DNA of 64,000 nucleotides from Sphingomonadales bacterium (GCA_011088215.1 JAALKD010000004.1:1-64000), one strand, 5' to 3'. Shown: positions 8,768 through 18,428, counted from the first letter of the stretch. Made by a program: numbers and translations. Notes: generated from the sequence alone by a model not told the origin.

Positions 8768-9769
8768 GTGAAGAAATTAGTTGTCAGAGTGGTTGCCGCA
8801 GTTGTGGTTTGTTTGGCGCCGGCGTTTTCTGTGTTGGGACAGAGCTTTGAACCCGTATTGCTTTATGACATTGGTGGCAAATTTGATAAATCGTTTAACG
8901 AAGCTGCCTTCCGTGGCGCTGAACGTTTCAATAAAGATACCGGTATTTCATTCCGCGATTTTGAGCCCAACAGCGAAACCCAATACGAACAAGCGTTGAA
9001 GCGATTTGCTCGCCGCAAAGCTGATGTGATTGTGGCCGTGGGTGTTGGTTATTCTGTTGCGGTTCGCAATGTAGCCAAGCGCTATCCGAATATTAAATTT
9101 ACGGTCATTGATGCCGTGATTGATTTGCCAAATGTACAGTCAATTACCTTTAAGGAAAACGAGGGCTCGTTTCTAATAGGCATGATTGCCGGCATGTCTA
9201 CCAAAACCGGCAGGCTGGGTTTTATTGGCGGAATGGATATTCCACTGATTGACCGGTTTAAGGTTGGATATAAACAGGGTGTCGCATTTGTGCGCGAGGA
9301 TGTTTCCTTCATTGAAAATTACGTGGGAACAACCCCTGCCGCCTGGAACGATCCGATTAAGGCCGCCGAAATGGCGCGGTCGCAGTATGCGCGCGGGGTT
9401 GATATTATCTTCTCGGCTGCCGGGCCATCGGGCCTGGGAGTTATTAATGCCGCCAAGGACAGCGGTGCATTGGCTATTGGCGTGGACAGCAATCAGAACC
9501 ATTTGCAGCCAGGCTATGTGCTGACGAGCATGTTGAAGCGGGTTGATCTGGCGGTGGAGCAAGCAATGAACAGCGCCAAAAATGGCAGTTGGACGCCTGG
9601 CCACCGTATCATGGGCCTGCCCGAAGGGGGAGTGGACTATGCGCTGGACGAGCATAACGCTGCACTAATCAACGACGCAATGAAAGCGCGGCTTGAAGAT
9701 GCTCGGGCAAAAATAATTGCTGGAGAAATTGTCGTTGAGGACGTTGATGGGGGTAACTCAGGCCACTAA
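8768..9769 (+). CDS. BMP/PnrA-type nucleoside-binding protein of an ABC importer
   Basis: 333 residues with a signal peptide (VLGQ region, about residue 25). The start is GTG at 8768 with AGGGAG 9 bases upstream. The mature protein opens with PVLLYDIGGKFDKSFNEAAF, the hallmark of the BMP/Med/PnrA family, periplasmic receptors that deliver purine and pyrimidine nucleosides. There is no lipobox cysteine, so it is soluble rather than a lipoprotein. It heads the importer set (ATPase and two permeases) followed by cdd, deoA and deoB, which fits nucleoside uptake. Transcription is probably controlled through the palindrome at 8649-8664. Confidence 0.92.
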   Translation: MKKLVVRVVAAVVVCLAPAFSVLGQSFEPVLLYDIGGKFDKSFNEAAFRGAERFNKDTGISFRDFEPNSETQYEQALKRFARRKADVIVAVGVGYSVAVRNVAKRYPNIKFTVIDAVIDLPNVQSITFKENEGSFLIGMIAGMSTKTGRLGFIGGMDIPLIDRFKVGYKQGVAFVREDVSFIENYVGTTPAAWNDPIKAAEMARSQYARGVDIIFSAAGPSGLGVINAAKDSGALAIGVDSNQNHLQPGYVLTSMLKRVDLAVEQAMNSAKNGSWTPGHRIMGLPEGGVDYALDEHNAALINDAMKARLEDARAKIIAGEIVVEDVDGGNSGH

Positions 9770-9822
9770 AGGCCGGTTGCCAATCATCTAGTACGGGGGC
9801 TACCTCCGGGGGAACAATATCG

Positions 9823-11381
9823 ATGCATGTGGCGCCTGCCATAGAAACCAGAGACCTGTGCAAACGTTTTGGCGACGTTAAAGCCAATGACAATGTTTCA
9901 TTGGTTGTCGATCAAGGGTCTGTTCACGGCATTGTCGGTGAAAACGGCGCTGGCAAATCTACCCTGTTGAAGATGTTGTTTGGATTTTACCAGCCCAACA
10001 GCGGTGACCTTATTGTCAACGGCGAGCATATTTCCCTTGGCAGTCCTGCAGAGGCCATGGCCGTGGGTATCGCCATGGTGCATCAGCATTTTATGCTTGT
10101 TGAGCCTTTCACGGTTCTGGAAAATATTATTCTAGGGGCTGAGGGGCGGGGCTTGCTTAAGCAGGCAGAAGTTGATGCCAAGGCAAAGCTCAAGGGGCTT
10201 GAACAACAATTTGGCTTTGACCTGCCGCTTGATCAACCCGTTAGTCAATTGTCAGTGGGGCAGCGCTAGCGCGTAGAGATACTCAAGGCGCTGTTCCGCG
10301 GGGCCGACACGCTTATTCTTGATGAGCCGACAGCGGTTCTGACACCGCAGGAATGTGACCAGCTTTTTGAACTGATCAAACTGCTTAAAAGTCGTGGTAA
10401 AACCATATTATTTGTCACTCATAAATTACACGAAATTATGGCTGTGACCGATAGCGTTACCGTTATTCGGGCAGGTAAAGTTATCGTGCGCACCAACACC
10501 GCCTCCACATCACCGGAAGAGCTTGCCGAAGCCATGGTTGGCTCTAAAATCAGTCGGGCGGTAACACGGGCAGATACAAGCCACGGCACACCCCGACTTT
10601 CCGTTAGAAATGTGTCGGCGCTGTCCGATCACGGTCACCGTGCGCTCCAGAATGTTTCTTTTGATTTATTTGACGGCGAAATTCTCGGTGTCGCTGGTGT
10701 TGCGGGAAACGGTCAAACTGAACTGCTTGAAGTGCTGACCGGTTTGCGGCGGGTTTCAGACGGTTCTGTTTCACTGTCAGGCGAGGCAATAAACAACAAA
10801 GATGTATTAACCGACCCGATTTCCTTGCGTCGTGTCGGTGTTGGGCATGTGGCGGAGGACCGGTTGAAATCTGGTGTGGTGGCATCGATGTCGGCGCGCG
10901 AGAATGCCGTTTTGGGTTATCAGCGCGAGGCTGACTTCTGCCGACGCGGATTGATGCGATTGGCGGCGATTGATCAGGCGGCAAACGATTATTTTGAGAA
11001 TCAAGATGTGCGTCCGCGTACCCGGACCTGCCAGTTGCGTCTTTTTCAGGCGGTAACCAGCAAAAATTGGTGATTGCCCGGGAAATTGCTCGCGGTCCGC
11101 AAACGCTTATTGTGGGTCAACCAACGCGCGGTGTTGACATTGGCGCGGTTACCAAAATTCATGACCAGATCACTGAACTAAGGAACGATGGCAAGGCGCT
11201 TTTGGTGGTATCTGCAGATTTGGACGAGCTGATGGCAATCAGTGACCGCATAGCGGTGCTGTGCGACGGCAAGTTAGTGGGCATTGTTCCCATATCCGAA
11301 GCCGACGAGCGAACTATTGGTCTGATGATGGCAGGATCGCCAGTTGAAGCAATTGTCGACGCTGTGGGATTAAGTGAATGA
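9823..11381 (+). pseudogene. Nucleoside ABC transporter ATPase (NupO/YufO-like), broken twice
   Basis: Encodes a fused double-NBD ATPase of the BMP-linked family (about 519 residues if whole). NBD1 starts at ATG 9823 after GGGGGA and has Walker A GENGAGKST (residues 39-47) and a Q-loop in VHQHFM. Its signature LSVGQRQRVEI is interrupted by TAG at 10267-10269 in place of the second Gln; the same frame then reads on through Walker B TLILDEP and into NBD2. In NBD2 (VAGVAGNGQTE, GHVAEDR) a one-base loss near 11019-11025 shifts the frame just before SFSGGNQQKLVIAREI, which is in the third frame. The C-terminus overlaps the next permease by ATGA. As read, no working ATPase can be made; a sequencing fault is the main alternative. 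Confidence 0.85.
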
Positions 11382-12487
11382 GCAGTGCAGCAACCAAATT
11401 GCCAGGTGCACTGGAATCAGTGTTGATGCCACTGTTGAATATTCTGGTGGCGTTGCTTGCTTCCGGTCTCGTGGTTTTGGCACTGGGCGAAGACCCTGTA
11501 GTAGTCTTGAGCTTGTTGATTGAGGGTGCTTTTGGTTACGAAGAAGCCATTGGCTACACCTTTTATTATGCCACCAATTTCATCTTCACTGGGCTTGCAG
11601 TATCAGTTGCCTTCCATGCCGGGCATTTCAATATCGGCGGTGAAGGGCAAGCGATGCTTGGGGGACTGGGACTGACGCTCGCGGTTTTCTGGTTGGGTAG
11701 CAGTGCCCCGGTTCTGTCGATCATTATTGCGGTATTTGGTGCTGCATTGTTCGGCGCGGCGTGGGCCTTCATACCCGCGTGGTTGCAAGCGCACAGAGGC
11801 AGCCATATCGTTATCACCACAATCATGTTCAATTTCATTGCATCGGCTTTACTGGCCTACTTGCTGGTGGGTCCGCTACAGCGACCGGGTGGGCAAATGC
11901 CCGAGAGCAGTGACTTCCCGCAAGGCACTGCGTTGCCGCAATTTCATGAATTGATGGAAATGCTGGGTATTAGCTTCGAGCAATCACCACTTAACCTGTC
12001 TTTCCTGATAGCCTTGCTTGCTGCCTTTGGCGTGTGGTTTTTGCTGGCGCGCACAAGGTTTGGTTATGAGGTACGGGTCACCGGTCAAAACTCTGATGCC
12101 GCCAAGTTCGCCGGTATATCGGTTCCGCGTGTAACAGTGATTGCCCTGATGATGTCAGGGGCGCTCGCCGGGATGATGGGCTTGAATGAGCTTTTGGGCG
12201 AACAGTTGCGGTTAATCGGCAATTTCACTCTCGGTTATGGCTTTGTGGGCATTGCGGTGGCCTTTATGGGACGCAATCATCCTGTGGGCATTATCTTAGC
12301 TGCGATTTTATTTGGGGCGGTGTACCAAGGCGGCGCAGAAATTGGTTTCGAGATACCCAAAATTACCAGGGACATGAGTGTTGTCATTCAGGGGCTGGTT
12401 ATCCTGTTTGCCGGTGCAATGCCACATCTGTTCCGCAGGCCAGTTAGTGCCCTCTATGCGCGCTTTGCCGATAAGGGGAATAAGTGA
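11378..12487 (+). CDS. Nucleoside ABC transporter permease 1 (NupP/YufP-like)
   Basis: 369 residues, inner-membrane permease of the branched-chain/BMP-linked family (BPD_transp_2). Predominantly hydrophobic with about 8-10 spans. Recognisable blocks are FHAGHFNIGGEGQAMLGG, SHIVITTIMFN and the late GYGFVGIAVAFMGRNHP. Start ATG overlaps the ATPase stop (ATGA) and its own stop overlaps the next start (TGATG), so translation is coupled through the set. It is intact although the ATPase gene upstream is not. It would form a heterodimer channel with the next protein. Confidence 0.9.
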   Translation: MSSAATKLPGALESVLMPLLNILVALLASGLVVLALGEDPVVVLSLLIEGAFGYEEAIGYTFYYATNFIFTGLAVSVAFHAGHFNIGGEGQAMLGGLGLTLAVFWLGSSAPVLSIIIAVFGAALFGAAWAFIPAWLQAHRGSHIVITTIMFNFIASALLAYLLVGPLQRPGGQMPESSDFPQGTALPQFHELMEMLGISFEQSPLNLSFLIALLAAFGVWFLLARTRFGYEVRVTGQNSDAAKFAGISVPRVTVIALMMSGALAGMMGLNELLGEQLRLIGNFTLGYGFVGIAVAFMGRNHPVGIILAAILFGAVYQGGAEIGFEIPKITRDMSVVIQGLVILFAGAMPHLFRRPVSALYARFADKGNK

Positions 12488-13458
12488 TGGAATTTATCAC
12501 TGACATCCTCCTGCTGTCAGATTCGACTTTGCGCATTTCCGCGCCGCTGATCCTTGCCGCCCTTGCTGGTCTGTGTGCTGAGCGGGCAGGTATTGTTGAT
12601 ATTGGCCTTGAAGGTAAAATGCTGGCAGCAGCCTTTGGGGCTGCCGCTGCCGCCGCAGTTAGCGGTTCACCATGGGTCGGCTTGTTTGCCGGCATAATGG
12701 TCTCGGTTATTCTGGCATTGTTACACGGCTATGTTTCCATTCATCAACGCGGTAACCAGATTGTTTCTGGCATGGCGATCAATATTATGGTGGCAGGGCT
12801 TGCGCCGACGCTGGCGAACGCTTGGTTTTCACTTGGCGGCCAGACACCATTGTTGGATAATGAAGCCCGGTTTACCGCCATCAACCTACCATTTGCCAAG
12901 TCTCTAGAAGACGTACCGTTTGTGGGTGCACTCTATAGCGATCTGTTGTCCGGTCATTCGTTGCTGACCTATCTTGCCTTTGCAATGGTACCACTTGTGG
13001 CATGGATACTTTACAAAACCCGGTTTGGTCTTCGCTTGCGGGCTGTTGGTGAAAATCCAGAGGCGGTGGACACAGCAGGTATCTCGGTAACACTGCTACG
13101 CTATCATGCGATGGTTATCGCTGGCGTATTATGCGGCATGTCGGGCAGCGCCTTGTCGACCGCATTGGGCGCAGGGTTTATTCGCGATATGTCCGCAGGC
13201 AAAGGCTTTTTGGCATTAGCGGCAATGATATTTGGCCGCTGGAAGCCGGTGCCGACATTGCTGGCCTGTCTGTTGTTCGCCTTTGTGGACGCGTTGCAGG
13301 GCCGTCTGCAGGGCGTTAGTTTTCCGCTTATCGGTGAAATACCAGTTCAATTTACGATCATGCTACCGTATGTGATTACTGTTGTTATTTTGGCTGGCTT
13401 TGCCGGTAAAATGGACGCGCCGCGTGCTAGCGGCATACCATACGAAAAGGACCGATGA
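12487..13458 (+). CDS. Nucleoside ABC transporter permease 2 (NupQ/YufQ-like)
   Basis: 323 residues from the ATG at 12487, which overlaps the previous stop as TGATG (a GTG one codon earlier is also possible). Second hydrophobic BPD_transp_2 permease: LILAALAGLCAERAGIVDIG and LEGKML near the N-terminus, GNQIVSGMAINIM in the middle, and LRAVGENPEAVDTAGISV in the cytoplasmic loop. This is the usual partner of the preceding permease in BMP-linked nucleoside importers. cdd follows 3 bp later, tying transport to breakdown. Confidence 0.9.
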   Translation: MEFITDILLLSDSTLRISAPLILAALAGLCAERAGIVDIGLEGKMLAAAFGAAAAAAVSGSPWVGLFAGIMVSVILALLHGYVSIHQRGNQIVSGMAINIMVAGLAPTLANAWFSLGGQTPLLDNEARFTAINLPFAKSLEDVPFVGALYSDLLSGHSLLTYLAFAMVPLVAWILYKTRFGLRLRAVGENPEAVDTAGISVTLLRYHAMVIAGVLCGMSGSALSTALGAGFIRDMSAGKGFLALAAMIFGRWKPVPTLLACLLFAFVDALQGRLQGVSFPLIGEIPVQFTIMLPYVITVVILAGFAGKMDAPRASGIPYEKDR

Positions 13459-13461
13459 GCG

Positions 13462-13896
13462 ATGTTGATCGACGACGGTGAAATGCAGAAATTAATTAGC
13501 GCGGCCGTTGCTGCCCGCCGTCAGTCTTATTCACCTTATTCTGGCTATGCCGTGGGCGCTGCGGTGTTGGCCAGCGACGGTGCTATATACGCGGGGTGTA
13601 ATGTGGAAAACGCTGCTTATCCCCTAAGTTTCTGTGCCGAAGCGAACGCCATAGGCAACATGATAATGGGTGGTGGCGATGGGATCGTTCATGTTGTTGT
13701 TACTGGCCCGAATGCGGATATATGCACACCCTGCGGTGGATGCCGCCAGCAAATACGTGAGTTTGCCAATGCAAAAAATACACCTGTAACCATTTGTGAC
13801 GCAGACGGCGTTATAGTTTTAAAAACCGATATTGGCGCGTTACTTCCCCACTCGTTTGGGCCAGAAAACCTTAACAACGCCAAATCGGCAAAGTAG
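13462..13896 (+). CDS. cdd: Cytidine deaminase
   Basis: 144 residues, the short tetrameric form. Deaminates cytidine and deoxycytidine to uridine and deoxyuridine. Zinc and proton-shuttle residues are clear: C58-A-E60 in SFCAEANAI, and C91 and C94 in PCGGCRQQ. The substrate-binding GCNVENAAYP is also present. Start ATG at 13462, 3 bp after the permease stop; deoA follows after 9 bp. It converts imported cytosine nucleosides into substrates for the phosphorylase encoded next. Confidence 0.95.
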   Translation: MLIDDGEMQKLISAAVAARRQSYSPYSGYAVGAAVLASDGAIYAGCNVENAAYPLSFCAEANAIGNMIMGGGDGIVHVVVTGPNADICTPCGGCRQQIREFANAKNTPVTICDADGVIVLKTDIGALLPHSFGPENLNNAKSAK

Positions 13897-13905
13897 ATAA
13901 ATTTT

Positions 13906-15246
13906 ATGACAATACCTTTGATACCCCAGGAAACTATTCGCCGTAAACGCGACGGCGACACCATAAGCCAAGCTGAAATTGAGCGCTTTGTTCGGGGGAT
14001 AACTGATGGCCGCGTTGCTGACAGCCAAATATCGGCTTTTGCGATGGCAGTCTATTTTAGCGGAATGAGTCCTGACGAGGGCGCTGCCCTTACGCTGGCA
14101 ATGAGGGACAGCGGCGATGTTATTGATTGGACTGGCTTGGGATTCGAGCCCGGCGCACCGATTGTAGACAAACACTCCACTGGCGGTGTCGGTGACAAAG
14201 TTAGTCTAATGCTTGCCCCTATCGTTGCGGCTTGCGGTGGTTTGGTACCGATGATATCTGGTCGTGGTTTGGGGCATTCAGGCGGTACGCTCGATAAATT
14301 CGAGGCGATCCCAGGCTATGACCCATTCCCAAGCATCGATAGATTTGCAGAAATTGTCAAAACTGTGGGATGTTCCATCATCGGCCAAACCGGTGAGCTG
14401 GCACCTGCTGACAAGCGTTTTTACGCCGTGCGCGACGTGACAGCGACAGTGGAGAGCATTCCGTTAATTACAGCTTCAATTCTCTCGAAAAAACTGGCTG
14501 CGGGACTGAATTCATTGGTTATGGATGTTAAGTACGGTAACGGCGCATTCATGTCGACACATGGGCAGGCCAAAGAATTGGCTGAAAATATTGTGCGCGT
14601 GGCAAATACGGCGGGCACACCGACCACTGCCTTGTTAACCGATATGAATCAGGTGCTGGGGCGTACGGCGGGTAATGCGGTAGAAGTTGTGGAAACGATT
14701 GAGTTTTTGACCGATCCGGCTGGCGCTGACAAGCGACTGGTCGACGTGACGATAGCATTGGCTGCCTATATGCTTGTGATGTCGGGCGTTGAGCAAGCCG
14801 TTGAACTGGCAACGGCCAAGGCAACAGCGGCCTTAGAAAATGGTTCGGCCGCCGAAATTTTTGAAAAAATGGTTGCTGCACAAGGTGGTGGCAACAATAT
14901 TTTGTCGACCCATCAAAGCAAAGTTGTGATTGCTCCGGTGGAGTATGTGATAGAATGCGCCGGTGATGGTTATGTGAATTCGATGGACACGCGCGCCATC
15001 GGCATGGCAGTTGTGGCGTTGGGTGGTGGCCGCACCGACCCAACCGCCAAGATCGATCACTCGGTTGGTTTGACCCATATATGCCAGATAGGCGACCGCG
15101 CAACCGCTGGTGCGCCGCTGGCGCGAGTGCGGGCCCACGACGAGGCCAGTGCGAAAATCGCCGCTGCCGCGGTTAAAGGCGCTATTACAATCGACAATGA
15201 AATGCCGGTTATGCGACCGATCGTTTCCGAAATTATTGAGGGCTAA
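13906..15246 (+). CDS. deoA: Thymidine (pyrimidine-nucleoside) phosphorylase
   Basis: 446 residues. Splits thymidine, deoxyuridine and perhaps uridine with phosphate to base and (deoxy)ribose 1-phosphate. The family signature KHSTGGVGDKVSL is at residues ~88-100, followed by MISGRGLGHSGGTLDK (phosphate and sugar binding) and KKLAAGLNSLVMDVKYGNGA. Length equals E. coli DeoA (440). It sits between cdd and deoB, 2 bp before the latter. Its free products thymine and uracil are the known effectors of RutR, so this enzyme could generate the inducing signal of the locus (inference). Confidence 0.95.
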   Translation: MTIPLIPQETIRRKRDGDTISQAEIERFVRGITDGRVADSQISAFAMAVYFSGMSPDEGAALTLAMRDSGDVIDWTGLGFEPGAPIVDKHSTGGVGDKVSLMLAPIVAACGGLVPMISGRGLGHSGGTLDKFEAIPGYDPFPSIDRFAEIVKTVGCSIIGQTGELAPADKRFYAVRDVTATVESIPLITASILSKKLAAGLNSLVMDVKYGNGAFMSTHGQAKELAENIVRVANTAGTPTTALLTDMNQVLGRTAGNAVEVVETIEFLTDPAGADKRLVDVTIALAAYMLVMSGVEQAVELATAKATAALENGSAAEIFEKMVAAQGGGNNILSTHQSKVVIAPVEYVIECAGDGYVNSMDTRAIGMAVVALGGGRTDPTAKIDHSVGLTHICQIGDRATAGAPLARVRAHDEASAKIAAAAVKGAITIDNEMPVMRPIVSEIIEG

Positions 15247-15248
15247 TC

Positions 15249-16463
15249 ATGGCACGTGCATTCATATTGGTTTTGGACAGTTTTGGTATTGGCGCAGCCC
15301 CGGACGCAGAAAAATTCGGCGATGTGGGCGCAGATACTTTTGGCCATATCGCTGAATGGTGCGCGGCTGGCAATGTAGCTGAAGACCGACCAACACCCGG
15401 CCCGATCCGGATTCCAAATATGGTGGCACTTGGACTGGGAAAGGCCGCCGAACTCGCGACTGGGAAAATCCATCCCGGAACTGAGTATTCCGGCGACATC
15501 ACCGGTTATTACGCTGCCTGCGCGGAGCGGTCTTTTGGCAAAGATACGCCTTCTGGGCATTGGGAAATGGCAGGGTTGCCGGTCGAATTTGATTGGGGTT
15601 ATTTCCAACAGGGTTTCCCTAGTTTTCCAGATAAATTGATTGACGACTTGATTGCCGAAACAGGGATTCCCGGTGTGCTGGGTAACAAGGCGGCGTCCGG
15701 TACTGTTATTATTGACGAATTGGGCGATGAGCATGTGGCGAGTGGCAAGCCCATTGTTTATACGTCGTCGGATAGCGTGTTTCAAATAGCAGCTCACGAA
15801 GAGCATTTTGGCCTGGAACGCTTGTATGAAATTTGCGAAGTGACACGCAAATTGGTTGACGAATATGAAATTGGCCGGGTTATCGCTCGTCCATTCCTGG
15901 GGCAGGACGGAGACTACGCCCGAACCGGAAATCGCCGCGATTATGCAACGCCGCCGCACGGCGACACTTTGCTGGACGTTATGGCAGCGGCAGGCCGCGA
16001 AGTTATTTCGGTCGGTAAAATCGCCGATATTTTTGCTCACCGTGGATTGACCAAAAAAGTTAAGGCTAATGGGTTGGACGGCCTGTTTGATTTGAGTCTG
16101 GAATGCCAGAAAACCGCCAAGAGCGGGTCGTTGACATTCGTAAACTTCGTTGATTTCGACCAAACATTTGGCCATCGGCGCAATGTAGCAGGCTATGCAA
16201 ATGCGTTGGAGTATTTTGACGAGCGATTGCCTGAGTTTCTGGAAAACATGCAGGCCGACGATCTTGTGATTTTGACAGCGGACCATGGTTGCGACCCAAC
16301 TTGGCCAGGCTCAGATCATACGAGGGAATTTATACCTTTTGTTGCCTATGGCCCGCAGTTCCAAACCGGCAGCGGCGGCAGGCGTGATAGCTTTGCTGAT
16401 ATTGGTCAGACGATTGCCAAGCACATTGGCATTCCACCGCTGGCAGAAGGTAAAAGTGCATAA
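15249..16463 (+). CDS. deoB: Phosphopentomutase
   Basis: 404 residues. Interconverts (deoxy)ribose 1-phosphate and 5-phosphate, linking the nucleoside phosphorylases to DeoC. Alkaline-phosphatase-superfamily metalloenzyme with two manganese ions: ILVLDSFGIGAAPDA at the N-terminus, KDTPSGHWEMAG holding the phosphorylated Thr, DFDQTFGHRRN, and LTADHGCDPTWPGSDHTRE near the C-terminus. Starts 2 bp after the deoA stop. It ends the catabolic operon; the next gene is 57 bp away. Confidence 0.96.
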   Translation: MARAFILVLDSFGIGAAPDAEKFGDVGADTFGHIAEWCAAGNVAEDRPTPGPIRIPNMVALGLGKAAELATGKIHPGTEYSGDITGYYAACAERSFGKDTPSGHWEMAGLPVEFDWGYFQQGFPSFPDKLIDDLIAETGIPGVLGNKAASGTVIIDELGDEHVASGKPIVYTSSDSVFQIAAHEEHFGLERLYEICEVTRKLVDEYEIGRVIARPFLGQDGDYARTGNRRDYATPPHGDTLLDVMAAAGREVISVGKIADIFAHRGLTKKVKANGLDGLFDLSLECQKTAKSGSLTFVNFVDFDQTFGHRRNVAGYANALEYFDERLPEFLENMQADDLVILTADHGCDPTWPGSDHTREFIPFVAYGPQFQTGSGGRRDSFADIGQTIAKHIGIPPLAEGKSA

Positions 16464-16520
16464 CGGGTTCATTTAATTGACATAAGACAACAATAAAACA
16501 CTAGCGACAGGGAGTGAGCA

Positions 16521-17306
16521 ATGCGTGTTCTTATAATTTTAGTCGGAATTATGGGCCTTTGTGCCCCATCAGCAACGGCATATGGCCCAACCGGCCATCG
16601 GGTTGTTGCAGAATTGGCCTATAAACATTTGACGCCGGAAGCCAGACAGGCCGTAGACGCGATTTTAGGCGATGAATTTATGGCTGAAGCGGCGACGATG
16701 CCGGATGAAATGCGATCAAATCCGGATGAGTTCTGGAGAATAGAAGCCAATCCATACCACTATATTAATGTGCCGCCCGGCCAGACCTATGAAGACAGTG
16801 AGAAAAACCCAGCCGGTGATGCGTTGACTGCGTTGGCCAAGTTTACCGATGTATTGAAGAATCCGTCGTCCTCTGCAGATGAAAAACGGCGTGCTATCTG
16901 GTTTGTTGTGCACATTATCGGGGACCTTCATCAGCCAATGCATGTGGGGCATCCAGCGGATCGTGGCGGCAACCGGATTGAGCTTGTCTTTATGGAAGAA
17001 CTGACAAATCTACATCGCTTGTGGGACGAGCATTTGATTGACCATAGAGATCTGTCTTTCACCGAGTGGACGCGCTTTCTGGATAAGAAAATTAAACCGG
17101 CAATGATTTCCAAATGGCAGACTGCCAAGCCCATTGATTGGGTCCATGAAGGTTTGGTTATGCGCGATGATATCTATGCCAACAGCCACGGTATTCTGTC
17201 TTGGGACTATGTTTATAAATATATGCCGCTGATCAAATCTCAATTGTCCAAGGGCGGTATTAGGCTTGCGGGCTATTTGAACGATGTATTTGCAACGCCA
17301 GAGTAG
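16521..17306 (+). CDS. Secreted S1/P1-type nuclease
   Basis: 261 residues with a signal peptide cut after SATA (residue 20). Family enzymes cut single-stranded DNA and RNA and remove 3'-phosphates using three zinc ions. Visible ligands: YGPTGH at the mature N-terminus, YHYINVP, HIIGDLHQPMHVGHPADRGG and NLHRLWDEHLID. Known S1/P1 nucleases start with Trp (WG..GH); here the mature residue 1 is Tyr, but that residue binds zinc through its backbone, so activity is plausible. Start ATG 16521 with GGGAG upstream. Placed just before a phosphatase and a TonB receptor in a nucleoside locus, it probably starts the breakdown of external or periplasmic nucleic acid. Confidence 0.9.
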   Translation: MRVLIILVGIMGLCAPSATAYGPTGHRVVAELAYKHLTPEARQAVDAILGDEFMAEAATMPDEMRSNPDEFWRIEANPYHYINVPPGQTYEDSEKNPAGDALTALAKFTDVLKNPSSSADEKRRAIWFVVHIIGDLHQPMHVGHPADRGGNRIELVFMEELTNLHRLWDEHLIDHRDLSFTEWTRFLDKKIKPAMISKWQTAKPIDWVHEGLVMRDDIYANSHGILSWDYVYKYMPLIKSQLSKGGIRLAGYLNDVFATPE

Positions 17307-17348
17307 GGCACAATAGAGCCAGAATAGAGCGCTTTCAGGGGAATGGTT

Positions 17349-18428
17349 ATGCGAACGGCGACAATTTTGTTATCTGTGTTGTTGGCCAGTTGTGCACCTG
17401 ATCAGGCTCAAAAAAATGCGCCTTTGCCACCCACTGACACGGTGCTGACAAGAATTGCTTTTGGGTCATGCGCCGACGAAGAATTGCCGCAACCCATTTG
17501 GCAGACAATCGCAGCGGAAAGTCCGAACATTTTCCTGTTTATGGGTGACAATGTATATGCCGACAATAACCGGGGTGTGCGGGTTGAAAATTTCACCCGA
17601 GCTGAACTGGAGTTTGCCTACTCAACGCTAGATAGCCACGTCGATTTTGCACCGTTTCGTGCCAGCGTCCCCATGTTGTCGACCTGGGACGATCATGACT
17701 TTGGCAAAAATGACGCGGGCGTGGAGTTTGAACTGAAACAGGACGCCAAAGAGTTGATGCTGGAAACCCTGGGCAAGCCGCAGGATACAGCAATGCCTAA
17801 CAGGCCTGGAGTATACCACTCAGCGACTTACGGGCCAGCCGGCCAGCGAGTGCAGATCATTATGCTTGATACGCGCTGGTTTCGTTCGGCGTTAAAGGAA
17901 ACAGATGAACCGGGTGCGGCTGGGAAAGAGCGCTATGTGCCCGATACGGACCCGTCAAAAACCATGCTTGGTGCCACGCAGTGGGCCTGGTTGAAAGACC
18001 AATTCGAACAACCGGCAGACTTGCGCCTTTTAGTTTCGTCGATTCAGGTTATTGCGGATGGGCATGGTTGGGAAGCATGGCGAACAATGCCGCTAGAGCG
18101 TGAAAAACTCTATTCTATCATTGAGGAAACCGGTGCTGCCAATACGATAATTTTGTCGGGGGACCGTCATGTCGGGGGCTTGTATCGTAAAATAATCAGT
18201 CCTGATAATACGCTTGTCGAGGTAACGTCCAGCTCGCTCAATTTGCCCTGGTCAAACTGGAACCCCGACAAAGACCGAGTCGCGGAAACCGGCCCATACC
18301 AGATTGGTGATCTGTACGGCAGGGCGAATTTTGGCACTTTGGACATCGATTGGGACAAGCGACAGGTGGTTGGAACGCTGAAATCAGATACAGGAATCGC
18401 AACGCGGACGATTAATGTCGCTTTTTAG
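17349..18428 (+). CDS. PhoD-family alkaline phosphatase/phosphodiesterase lipoprotein
   Basis: About 359 residues from ATG 17349 (an in-frame ATG two codons earlier is an alternative). The N-terminus is a lipoprotein signal with lipobox LLASC, so the enzyme is membrane-anchored and exported. PhoD-like metallophosphoesterase blocks: AFGSCADE, FLFMGDNVYADN, STWDDHDFGKND, MLDTRWFR, and LSGDRHVGG near the end. These bind the Fe/Ca centre in known PhoD proteins. Substrate is inferred: nucleotides released by the S1/P1 nuclease encoded 42 bp upstream, giving nucleosides that can be imported. Same strand as the nuclease gene and probably co-transcribed. Confidence 0.88.
   Translation: MRTATILLSVLLASCAPDQAQKNAPLPPTDTVLTRIAFGSCADEELPQPIWQTIAAESPNIFLFMGDNVYADNNRGVRVENFTRAELEFAYSTLDSHVDFAPFRASVPMLSTWDDHDFGKNDAGVEFELKQDAKELMLETLGKPQDTAMPNRPGVYHSATYGPAGQRVQIIMLDTRWFRSALKETDEPGAAGKERYVPDTDPSKTMLGATQWAWLKDQFEQPADLRLLVSSIQVIADGHGWEAWRTMPLEREKLYSIIEETGAANTIILSGDRHVGGLYRKIISPDNTLVEVTSSSLNLPWSNWNPDKDRVAETGPYQIGDLYGRANFGTLDIDWDKRQVVGTLKSDTGIATRTINVAF

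Noticed and set aside
10267..10269. Programmed read-through or amber recoding in the ABC ATPase
   Set aside because: A single TAG plus a separate frameshift in the same gene points to lesions; no recoding signal is visible, and homologues use CAG there.
14549..15103. 184-codon minus-strand frame opposite deoA
   Set aside because: Shadow of deoA; Pro/His/Arg-rich with no domain.
15243..16286. Long open frame of 347 codons on the minus strand opposite deoB
   Set aside because: It mirrors deoB codons, begins without a ribosome site, has no recognisable domain and a Cys/His/Phe-rich composition typical of antisense frames.
16477..16506. Sigma-70 promoter before the nuclease gene from TTGACA at 16477
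   Set aside because: No acceptable -10 hexamer at 16-18 bp; the gene may be read from the deoB transcript or by another sigma factor.
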